Source of the DNA: Christensenella sp. UBA3792
GTDB lineage: Bacteria; Bacillota; Clostridia; Christensenellales; CAG-138
Reading direction: 5' to 3'
Assembly: GCA_002369195.1 (NCBI GenBank)
Contig: DFEW01000055.1
Span: 1-6,712 of the forward strand
DNA: 6,712 bases
Below the pieces are notes generated by a model that did not search any database, had not been told where the DNA came from, and saw nothing but the letters and a program-made list of their open reading frames with translations. A program made the position numbers and the translations under genes. Of this stretch, positions 1 through 5,153 are shown one piece after another; positions within the stretch are counted from its first letter, which is position 1, and each line of letters opens with the position of its first letter.

Positions 1-130
1 AAAGTCTTGCGTGTCATCCTGAATCGCGAAGCGATGAAGGATCTCAGAACGAAACTGTCTTGTCATGCAACACTGTTTCAAACTTGCGTTCAGAGATTCT
101 TCGCCTGCGGCTCAGAATGACAGACTTTCT
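1..130. repeat. Large imperfect palindrome, probable dispersed intergenic repeat
   Basis: Two arms of about 45-50 bases face each other. The left arm (1-51) carries AAAGTC, TGTCATCCTGA, GAAGGATCTC and GAACG. The reverse complement of the right arm (87-130) carries the same blocks in the same order: AAAGTC, TGTCATTCTGA, GAAGAATCTC and GAACG, with a few indels. A second inverted repeat sits inside it, 51-62 against 68-79 (GAAACTGTCTTG versus GAAACAGTGTTG on the opposite strand), so nearly the whole element could fold as one long hairpin in either transcript. The TCATTCTGAG...GAAGAATCT core resembles a kind of interspersed repeat I recall from many bacterial genomes, but I cannot verify copy number here. 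It begins at the window edge and may be cut off. It lies just downstream of the cobalamin operon, with no coding potential I can support. Positions 131-156 hold only a T-rich stretch and a 12-bp palindrome (145-156). Confidence 0.7.
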
Positions 131-156
131 TAACAGCCCCTTTTTTCAATGTTGAA

Positions 157-732
157 TCAATTGTGTACCGGTTCGACGTCCGTTAAGATCACGCCGGTTC
201 CGCTTGTTTGCACCGCTGCGCGATAGCCGCAAAGGTTCGGGGTGTACCAGTCGTAAAAGTCCTTTTTCGGCTCGGCAAGCTCCGCCATGATCGCCATGAT
301 CACGCCGCCGTGCGAGACGACGGTGCAGTCCCCGTCCGCGCGCGCGATCAGCGCGAAAAGCGCCGCCGTGACGCGCTTTCGAAAGCCCGCCTGCGATTCG
401 CCGTTCGGACACGCGCCGCGGCACAGGTCGTCGACCCATGCGCGATAGGCGGGGTCGTGCTCCATCTCCGCCGCCGTGCGTCCCTCGAAGTCGCCGAAGT
501 CCATTTCCTGCAGGTCCTCCACCACGACCTGTTCGGCGTTCGGAAACAGGATCGCCGCCGTCTGCCGCGCGCGCTTTAACGGCGAGACATAGACGCGCGC
601 AAGCGTTTCGTCCTTCGCGGCGCGCTGCGCCTGTGCGATCCCTTCGGGGCAAAGCGGCGCATCGCTTCTGCCCATGTAGCGTCCGGCGAGGTTTTCGGCG
701 GTCTTGCCGTGACGGATCAGCGTGATTTGCAC
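157..732 (-). CDS. cobC: Histidine phosphatase family protein, probable alpha-ribazole (5'-phosphate) phosphatase CobC
   Basis: The 191-residue protein belongs to the histidine phosphatase (phosphoglycerate-mutase-like) superfamily. The RHG motif is at residues 5-11 (LIRHGKT), with H8 as the predicted phospho-accepting histidine. R54 and R56 lie in SPLKRARQTA, the acidic E76 in LQEMDFGDFEG, and the second catalytic histidine H141 in VVSHGGV. In cobalamin synthesis this family removes the 5' phosphate from alpha-ribazole phosphate or from adenosylcobalamin phosphate. That specific role is inferred from its place as last gene of a cobT-cobU-cobS operon, because the motifs alone would fit other phosphatases. 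The start is the GTG at 732-730: it directly precedes the conserved QITLIRHG strand and has an AAGGGGG ribosome-binding site 7 nt upstream. A longer reading frame upstream only runs through the preceding gene out of frame. The gene overlaps the end of the short cobU-like gene by 16 nt. Length is normal for CobC proteins. Confidence 0.88.
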   Translation of the reverse strand: MQITLIRHGKTAENLAGRYMGRSDAPLCPEGIAQAQRAAKDETLARVYVSPLKRARQTAAILFPNAEQVVVEDLQEMDFGDFEGRTAAEMEHDPAYRAWVDDLCRGACPNGESQAGFRKRVTAALFALIARADGDCTVVSHGGVIMAIMAELAEPKKDFYDWYTPNLCGYRAAVQTSGTGVILTDVEPVHN

Positions 733-1073
733 GGCAGTTCCCCCTTGATCGCGACCGGTATCCCCGCGACGACGCGCACGACCGCCGTCGCCTCCTTGGC
801 AAGCTGCACGCACAGCCGTCCGACCGCCTCGCGGTACGCGCGATCCGCCCGTTCGAGCGGGATCACGCCGCTGCCGACCTCGGCGCACAGCACGAATTCC
901 TTTTTGAGAAGCGCCTCGAGCGGCGCATCCTCTCCGCGGCGCAGGACCCTGTCAAGATGCACGAGCACCGGACACGCGTCGAAGGCGTCCTCCGACAGCT
1001 GCGCGTCCGTAAAGCCGAGCGAACGCACGTACGCGCCCTTGCCCGCGCCGACGCCGCCTAAAATCAAAACCAT
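717..1073 (-). CDS. Short CobU-like protein (degenerate or specialised adenosylcobinamide kinase/guanylyltransferase paralog)
   Basis: This 118-residue protein looks like CobU with its middle missing. It opens with a glycine-rich loop at residues 6-12 (GGVGAGKG) matching the CobU P-loop position, but the usual Ser/Thr after the lysine is glycine. Its second half follows the CobU C-terminal pattern: EVGSGVIP at about 65-72, then a helix ending GRLCVQLAKEA, then VVAGIPVAIKGELP. CobU is normally about 170-190 residues. The region with the HHK/HRK histidine that carries GMP in CobU is absent, so guanylyltransfer by the known mechanism is unlikely. Its C-terminus closely matches the full CobU here (AGIPVxxKGELP in both), which suggests duplication followed by reduction. 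The ATG at 1073-1071 overlaps the end of cobS by 10 nt and has AAAGG 11 nt upstream. It might be a kinase-only protein, a regulatory or subunit-like partner of CobU, or a decaying copy. An intact frame and tight coupling argue against decay. I recall similar short CobU-like annotations in Clostridia but cannot check. Confidence 0.8.
   Translation of the reverse strand: MVLILGGVGAGKGAYVRSLGFTDAQLSEDAFDACPVLVHLDRVLRRGEDAPLEALLKKEFVLCAEVGSGVIPLERADRAYREAVGRLCVQLAKEATAVVRVVAGIPVAIKGELPCKSR
740..746 (-). promoter_or_regulatory. Ribosome-binding site of cobC, inside the short cobU-like gene
   Basis: AAGGGGG sits 7 nt before the GTG at 732 and decides the start of the phosphatase gene. It is formed by the Lys-Gly-Glu codons of the conserved KGELP tail of the short CobU-like protein. 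Confidence 0.75.
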
Positions 1074-1843
1074 AGCGAACCGATCCTTTCCGAAAGTACG
1101 AGAGCCAGCAGCATCGCCGCCGACGCGAGCGTGATGCAGCAGCCGGCAAGATCGCCGGACATGCCGGAAAACTGCCTGTACGCCGTGTGCCGCACCCACA
1201 GGAACGTCATAAGCCCCGCAAGCGCGCACAGCGCGGCGGACAGCGGGGCAAGCGCCGCCATGCCCGCAAGCGACAGCACGATCCAGACGACCAGAAGCAC
1301 GATCGAGCGCTTGCCCGCCGCGTCGTGGAAGGTCTTGAGCATGCCCTCCGGAACGGACGGACGCAGCGCCGCGCCCGCAAGCGCGCCGACCGCCCGCGCA
1401 AGCACATGCGTGATCGCGTAGAGCCCGACCGTTTTCCAGTCGAGCGGCAGCGCGCACAAAAGCCCGAACACCGACAGCAGGTAACAGCCGACGCCGATGA
1501 TCGCAAACGCGCCCGCGTGCGGGTCCTTCAGGATCGCGCGCTTCTTTTCCGCGTCCGCATGGCTCGACAGCGCATCGACCGTGTCGGCAAAGCCGTCCAT
1601 GTGAATGCCGCCCGAAAGCGCGATCGGCAGCACGGTCAGCGCGGTCGCCGTCAGGATCGCCGGAAGCTCCAGCAGCATCGAAAGCCAATAGCAGAGGCAG
1701 CAGGCGCCGCCGATCAGCGCGCCGACCAGCGGCAGCGCGCACAGCACGCCCTTCAAACTGTAGCGATCCCAGCAAATGCGCGGCGTGGGGATCACCGAAA
1801 AGGTGGAAAATGCGGCGACGATCGCCGTCCAAACGGATTTCAT
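1064..1843 (-). CDS. cobS: Adenosylcobinamide-GDP ribazoletransferase (cobalamin synthase) CobS
   Basis: CobS is an integral membrane enzyme that joins adenosylcobinamide-GDP to alpha-ribazole (or its phosphate), giving adenosylcobalamin (or its phosphate) and releasing GMP. The 259-residue product has the usual family length. It is strongly hydrophobic, with likely membrane segments near residues 32-57, 62-78, 112-132, 137-160, 180-215 and 233-251. Signature motifs are visible: GGIHMDGFADTVDAL at about 78-92, with the acidic residues associated with metal binding; LKDPHAGAFAIIG at about 105-117; and FSGMSGDLAG at about 225-234. The start is the ATG at 1843-1841. It forms an ATGA overlap with the cobU stop and is preceded by AAAGGAG (1854-1860), so its translation is probably coupled to cobU. 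The 3' end runs 10 nt into the short cobU-like gene. A longer upstream open frame exists but lies out of frame within cobU and is not plausible. Confidence 0.96.
   Translation of the reverse strand: MKSVWTAIVAAFSTFSVIPTPRICWDRYSLKGVLCALPLVGALIGGACCLCYWLSMLLELPAILTATALTVLPIALSGGIHMDGFADTVDALSSHADAEKKRAILKDPHAGAFAIIGVGCYLLSVFGLLCALPLDWKTVGLYAITHVLARAVGALAGAALRPSVPEGMLKTFHDAAGKRSIVLLVVWIVLSLAGMAALAPLSAALCALAGLMTFLWVRHTAYRQFSGMSGDLAGCCITLASAAMLLALVLSERIGSLWF
1085..1089 (-). promoter_or_regulatory. Ribosome-binding site of the short cobU-like gene, inside cobS
   Basis: AAAGG lies within the final codons of cobS (the Glu-Arg-Ile stretch) and 11 nt before the ATG at 1073. It is the weakest of the four internal sites: a short core and long spacing. 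The small protein may therefore be made at a lower level or depend on ribosomes finishing cobS. Confidence 0.5.
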
Positions 1844-2364
1844 TGCGGCAATTCTCCTTTCAGCACGACCGGAATGCCCGCGACCAGCTCGCACACCGTG
1901 TCGGCGCGCGCGGCAAGCGCGGCGTTGATGCGCCCGATCGCTTCGATGTACGCCGTCGTCTCGGTCGAATACGGTACGCCGTCGGAACCGACGTCGTTGG
2001 TGATGACGATCAGCCGTTCGCACTGCGCCGCGAGCGCATCGACACCCGACAGCACGCAATCGACCGGATCGTGCATGTTTCCCCGTTCGTCGAACATCTC
2101 GTTCGCGGTGAGGTTCGCGATGCACTCCAATAGTGCCGTCCCGCGCGCAGGCAACACGAGCGACGCGTAATCGGTATAGCGCTCGATCGTCGTAAAGCCC
2201 TTGCCCGCGCGAAGCTTGCGGTGCCGCCGCACCCGTGCCTCGCCCTCCTCGCCGTACGGACGCATCGCCGCAAGGTAGAAGCGCGGACCCGAAAAGCGCA
2301 TGCAGAGCGACTCGCCGAACGTGCTTTTGCCGTTCGCCGCGCCGCCGGTCAGAAGGATCATCAT
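1840..2364 (-). CDS. cobU: Bifunctional adenosylcobinamide kinase / adenosylcobinamide-phosphate guanylyltransferase CobU
   Basis: CobU phosphorylates adenosylcobinamide and then transfers GMP from GTP to it, giving adenosylcobinamide-GDP, the substrate of CobS. The 174-residue protein has normal length. The P-loop is at residues 7-15 (GGAANGKST). The RRHRKLR segment places H48 where Salmonella CobU has the guanylylated histidine 46, followed by FTTIE. LLECIANLTANEM at about 78-90 matches the LLECxTxxxxN motif. ITNDVGSDGVP at 121-131 corresponds to the family's TNEVGxGIVP, here with Asp for Glu. The tail ends VAGIPVVLKGELPQ. The enzyme should be cytosolic. The start is the first of two adjacent ATG codons (2364-2362): it gives an ATGA overlap with the cobT stop and lies 7 nt from AAAAGGGGG. 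The second ATG at 2361 would shorten the product by only one residue. It overlaps cobS by 4 nt (ATGA) at its 3' end. Confidence 0.95.
   Translation of the reverse strand: MMILLTGGAANGKSTFGESLCMRFSGPRFYLAAMRPYGEEGEARVRRHRKLRAGKGFTTIERYTDYASLVLPARGTALLECIANLTANEMFDERGNMHDPVDCVLSGVDALAAQCERLIVITNDVGSDGVPYSTETTAYIEAIGRINAALAARADTVCELVAGIPVVLKGELPQ
1854..1860 (-). promoter_or_regulatory. Ribosome-binding site of cobS, inside cobU
   Basis: AAAGGAG is encoded by the Lys-Gly-Glu codons of CobU's terminal KGELPQ and lies 10 nt before the cobS ATG. Together with the ATGA stop/start overlap, it supports translational coupling of cobU and cobS. Confidence 0.75.
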
Positions 2365-3440
2365 CTTGCGTCCCCCTTTTGCGGCACATACTGCGCGATG
2401 CCGGTCTCGGCAAACGAGACCGAGCCGTCATAGACCGCGAGCGCCAGATCGAGCAGCGGCAGCATGCAGACCGCGCCGGTGCCCTCGCCGAGCTTCATAT
2501 CGGCGAACAGGATCGCGTCAAGCCCGAGCGCGTCGAGGATCGCCCTTGCGACCGGCTCGGCGGAACAATGGCTTGCAAGCATCGCGGCGGTGCAGTTCGG
2601 CACGAGCCGCGACGCGATCAGCGCCGCGACCGAGCTCGGAAGCCCGTCGATCAGGATCGGAATGCGGTGCAGCGCCGCGCCGATGTACAGCCCGGCAAGT
2701 CCCGCAAGGTCGTATCCGCCGACCTTCGAAAGCGTGTCGAACGCATCGGACGGATCGGGACGGTTGACCGCGATCGCGCGGGCGATCGCCGCGCGCTTTT
2801 TCGAAAGCCCTTCGTCGGACAGACCCGCGCCGCGCCCCGTGACCGCGTCGACCGGAAGATCGAGCAGCACCGAAGCGCATGCGGCGCTCGTCGAGGTGTT
2901 GCCGATGCCCATTTCGCCGGTGACGAGGATCCGATACCCCTTCGCCGCGAGCGCATCCGCAATCTGCACGCCGTTTCGGATCGCTTCGAGCGCCTGCTCC
3001 CGCGTCATCGCCGGTCCCTTCGCCATGTTCGCGGTGCCGTTTGAAACGTGAAGATTGATCACGCCGTCTGCGCGCGTTTTCATGCCGAGATCGTAGGCGA
3101 ACACGTCCGCATGCGCCGCCTGCGCCATCAAACAGACCGAGGAACGGTGCTGCGCGATCCGCTCCGCCATCACGGCGGTGACCGACGCATCCGTCTGCGT
3201 CACGCCCTCCGCGACGATCCCGTTGTCCGCGCAAAGCACCGCGACCGCGCGCCGGTCGATCGATACGCGCGCGTCGCCGGTCAGTCCCGCGATGCGCTCG
3301 ATCGCCGTTTCCAGCTTGCCGAGCCCGTTGAGCGGCTTTGCGATGCCGTCCCAGCGTGCCTTAGCCCGCGCCGCTGCCGCCGCGTCGGGCGGGGCGATGC
3401 GCGCGTTCCATTGTGCAAAAATGTTGTCCAGTTCCGTCAT
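2361..3440 (-). CDS. cobT: Nicotinate-nucleotide--dimethylbenzimidazole phosphoribosyltransferase CobT
   Basis: CobT transfers phosphoribose from nicotinate mononucleotide to a lower-ligand base such as dimethylbenzimidazole, giving alpha-ribazole phosphate. The 359-residue product matches the family length. Recognisable motifs in order are: KPLNGLGKLE at about 35-44; CADNGIVAEGVTQ at 70-82, the usual ADHGVxxEGVs site; NGTANMAKGPAM at 134-145; GEMGIGNTSTSAA at 175-187; TGRGAGL at 201-207; and KLGEGTGA at 316-323. E319 is the counterpart of the catalytic Glu317 of Salmonella CobT. Which base it prefers cannot be read from the sequence. The ATG at 3440 is chosen because AAAGGG (3449-3454) lies 8 nt upstream, the promoter lies just beyond, and the N-terminus has the expected length. 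An open extension upstream would run through the promoter and terminator. It is the first gene of the operon and overlaps cobU by 4 nt. Confidence 0.96.
   Translation of the reverse strand: MTELDNIFAQWNARIAPPDAAAAARAKARWDGIAKPLNGLGKLETAIERIAGLTGDARVSIDRRAVAVLCADNGIVAEGVTQTDASVTAVMAERIAQHRSSVCLMAQAAHADVFAYDLGMKTRADGVINLHVSNGTANMAKGPAMTREQALEAIRNGVQIADALAAKGYRILVTGEMGIGNTSTSAACASVLLDLPVDAVTGRGAGLSDEGLSKKRAAIARAIAVNRPDPSDAFDTLSKVGGYDLAGLAGLYIGAALHRIPILIDGLPSSVAALIASRLVPNCTAAMLASHCSAEPVARAILDALGLDAILFADMKLGEGTGAVCMLPLLDLALAVYDGSVSFAETGIAQYVPQKGDAR
2372..2380 (-). promoter_or_regulatory. Ribosome-binding site of cobU, inside cobT
   Basis: AAAAGGGGG is made by the Gln-Lys-Gly-Asp codons near the C-terminus of CobT and stands 7 nt before the first of the two cobU ATG codons. 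It favours the start at 2364. Confidence 0.75.
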
Positions 3441-3467
3441 ATGTCCGACCCTTTCACAGATACCCAC

Positions 3468-3496
3468 ATGATAGCACCGGCTTTTTGCACTGTCAA
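3468..3496 (-). promoter_or_regulatory. Housekeeping sigma-70/sigma-A promoter of the cobT operon
   Basis: Read on the minus strand, a perfect -35 box TTGACA (3496-3491) is followed after exactly 17 bp by TATCAT (3473-3468), five of six matches to the -10 consensus. TGC immediately before it gives the extended -10 pattern TGn. The predicted start of transcription is near 3460-3461, leaving a leader of about 20 nt that contains the cobT Shine-Dalgarno site. The leader has no room for a cobalamin riboswitch. The -35 box directly follows the T-rich tail of the upstream terminator. Confidence 0.85.
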
Positions 3497-3560
3497 GAAA
3501 GAGAAAGGCCGTCCAAGCAGCCCCTGCCGGTTTGCGGCGGGACCATTTGAACGGCCCTTT
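3495..3560 (-). terminator. Intrinsic terminator of the lipoprotein/CARDB-like unit
   Basis: In the minus-strand transcript, AAAGGGCCGTTCAA (3560-3547) pairs with TTGGACGGCCTTT (3516-3504), with one bulged G and one G-U pair. Inside it a second hairpin forms from CCCGCCG and CGGCAGGG around a CAAAC loop. The tail reads TTTCTCTTTCTT, a pyrimidine-rich release tract. It starts 8 nt after the stop codon of the upstream gene. The outer stem would contain a C-A mismatch in the opposite transcript, so it fits the minus direction better. Confidence 0.8.
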
Positions 3561-3568
3561 GCGTCTCT

Positions 3569-5119
3569 TTACTTCATCCGCATCATGCGCGCAAATCGCG
3601 CGATCAGGATGACGGCGATCAGAATGATGATCACGGCGATCGCGACGAGCAGGGAGATCCACCATTGCGACAGCGTCTGCTGCTCCTTCTGCTCCTGCTC
3701 CTGCTTGACCTTTTCCTCGTCGGTGATCTTCACCGGCTCGGCGATCACGCTCTTAAGGTCCGAAAACAGCGTCTGCCGCTCGCCGTCCTCGGATTCGTAA
3801 TCGATCTGAAAGCTGCCCCACGTATCGCCGTACTTCTGACTGCCGGACAGCGTCGTGACAAACACCGAAAGCTCCTTGCTCGCTTCGCCCTGCGGCGGGA
3901 TGTTGCCGAGGTACGCGGACGAGCAGATCAGCCCGTCGACGTTGAGCTGCGCGCGCACGTTGTACGCCGTGGCGCACGAGGGGTTGTAGACGTAGATGAG
4001 CTGGGTAAAGGTGTCGCCGCTCGTCAGCGATTCGGGCAGCTTGACCGGATCATAGGCGATCTCGACCGGCTGCGCGACGCGCACGCGGTACTGCCCCGCC
4101 TCCGAATAGGTGTTGCCGTACTTGTCCTCGTAGGAGACGTCCACCTGCATGCGGTGCTCGCCTTCGAGCGCGTGGCGCGTCACCCGGAATTCAAACGTCG
4201 CCTCCGCCTCGCCGTTGACCGCAAGCGCATCGAGGAACACGCCGTTGAGGTCCGAGTTCAGCACAAGATCGCCGTCCTGCGCCGTCGCGACGATGCGCAC
4301 ATTGCACGCGTCGATCTGCCCGACGTTGCCGATCGAAACCTTCAGAGAGACCGTCGCGCTGCCCGCGGTCTCGGTGGGCGTGACGCTGCCGTCCTCGATC
4401 AGAAGCACCGGCTTTTTGACCGCGGTGGGTCCGCCGCCTCCTCCGCCGCCCGATGAGGGGTTCTTGCCGTTTTTGATCGGCACCTGAATCGAAAACGACT
4501 GCTCGGTCAGCTCGCCGGACAGGGTCTTATAGGTGACGCGGAACGAAACCATATAGTTGCCGTTCGTGCGCTGCGCCTTCAGCGGCACCGAAAAGTTGAT
4601 CAGATACGCCTTCATGCGACCGGTCTTGTCGGTCGAATGGCGCACGTCGTAGACCTGCTCGCGCACGTCGAACTGCACGTTGCCCGGCTCGAACGGGCCG
4701 TCGGGCGGAAACTCCGGCACGACGCGGATCACGCTGTCCTGCGCCTTGCCCAGAAGCGGCATCACGATCTGCGCCGCCTTGTCCGTGACCGTCGGCACAT
4801 AGCCCGCCGCATAGCTCTTTTCCATGCCCGGGTAGACCCAGTATGTGTCGATCTTGAACGGCTCCGCGCCCGCCTGCGGCGTCTCGGTCGGTTCGCCCGG
4901 CGCCTGCGTCGGCTCGCCCGGCGTGTGCGTCGGTTCCGCGCTCGGTTCCTGCGTCGGCGCCTGCGTCGGCTCTTGCGTCGGCTCGGCGGTCGGCGCGGCG
5001 GTCGGCTCGACCGGTGCCTGTGTTGCGGGCGGTTCCGTCTGCTCGCCGTCCGCGATCGCGAGGATCGGCGTCAGCGCCAGAATCAGCGCCAACATCCATG
5101 CAAATGCTCTCTGTTTCAT
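3569..5119 (-). CDS. Secreted, membrane-anchored CARDB/COG1361-like surface protein with Pro/Thr stalk
   Basis: The 516-residue protein has no function I can name. Residues 1-23 form a signal peptide (MKQR, hydrophobic core, likely cleavage after AIA). Residues 29-82 are a low-complexity stalk of EPT/APT-type repeats. Residues about 88-215 form a beta-rich domain of unknown family. Seven glycines (224-230) act as a hinge. Residues about 235-350 and 350-460 look like tandem beta-sandwich units of the CARDB/COG1361 kind (for example ATVSLKVSIGNVG, then ATFEFRV, and FTQLIYVYNPS). A charged Gln/Glu/Lys segment (465-482) leads to a transmembrane helix at about 488-508 and a short basic cytoplasmic tail (RFARMMRMK). 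The ectodomain should therefore lie outside the membrane. The start has AAAAGGG 7 nt upstream (5127-5133). It follows the lipoprotein gene by 34 nt and is probably cotranscribed with it. COG1361-type proteins sometimes accompany ABC-type exporters. No such gene is visible here, but the unit may extend past the window. Confidence 0.85.
   Translation of the reverse strand: MKQRAFAWMLALILALTPILAIADGEQTEPPATQAPVEPTAAPTAEPTQEPTQAPTQEPSAEPTHTPGEPTQAPGEPTETPQAGAEPFKIDTYWVYPGMEKSYAAGYVPTVTDKAAQIVMPLLGKAQDSVIRVVPEFPPDGPFEPGNVQFDVREQVYDVRHSTDKTGRMKAYLINFSVPLKAQRTNGNYMVSFRVTYKTLSGELTEQSFSIQVPIKNGKNPSSGGGGGGGPTAVKKPVLLIEDGSVTPTETAGSATVSLKVSIGNVGQIDACNVRIVATAQDGDLVLNSDLNGVFLDALAVNGEAEATFEFRVTRHALEGEHRMQVDVSYEDKYGNTYSEAGQYRVRVAQPVEIAYDPVKLPESLTSGDTFTQLIYVYNPSCATAYNVRAQLNVDGLICSSAYLGNIPPQGEASKELSVFVTTLSGSQKYGDTWGSFQIDYESEDGERQTLFSDLKSVIAEPVKITDEEKVKQEQEQKEQQTLSQWWISLLVAIAVIIILIAVILIARFARMMRMK
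4877..5029 (-). repeat. Degenerate tandem repeat encoding the Pro/Thr stalk
   Basis: Codons for residues 31-81 of the surface protein repeat short units such as EPTQ, APTQ and GEPT with periods of about 9 to 18 bases. On the plus strand this appears as recurring GCGTCGG and GGTCGGCTC-like blocks. Such arrays change length readily by slippage or recombination. The spacer probably holds the ectodomain away from the membrane or through the cell wall, but that role is inferred. Confidence 0.7.
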
Positions 5120-5153
5120 ACCTTCACCCTTTTCCTTCGTTCCAGTTGTTCAC

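Noticed and set aside
145..156. A 12-bp perfect palindrome (TTCAATGTTGAA) next to a T run, just after the cobC stop
   Set aside because: The stem is five AT-rich pairs with a two-base loop, too weak and tight for a terminator. On the minus strand it is followed by A residues rather than T residues.
1..156. CRISPR array at the left edge
   Set aside because: There are only two repeat-like blocks, facing in opposite directions, with no regular spacers. It is a palindrome, not a direct-repeat array.
717..1832. A 371-codon minus-strand frame that would make the short CobU-like protein a long fusion
   Set aside because: The extra N-terminal part is cobS read out of frame. The ATG at 1073 gives a clean CobU-like start with a ribosome-binding site.
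1187..2170. A 327-codon plus-strand open frame opposite cobS and cobU
   Set aside because: The composition is dominated by Arg, Gln, His and Ala without motifs, and it lies opposite two enzyme genes with clear catalytic signatures.
3441..3568. Cobalamin riboswitch between the surface-protein gene and cobT
   Set aside because: The 128-bp gap is filled by the terminator and promoter, the predicted leader is about 20 nt, and I see no B12-box-like sequence.
2361..3665. A longer cobT starting upstream of 3440
   Set aside because: The extension would be translated through the terminator and promoter of the operon. Homology and the Shine-Dalgarno site support the ATG at 3440.
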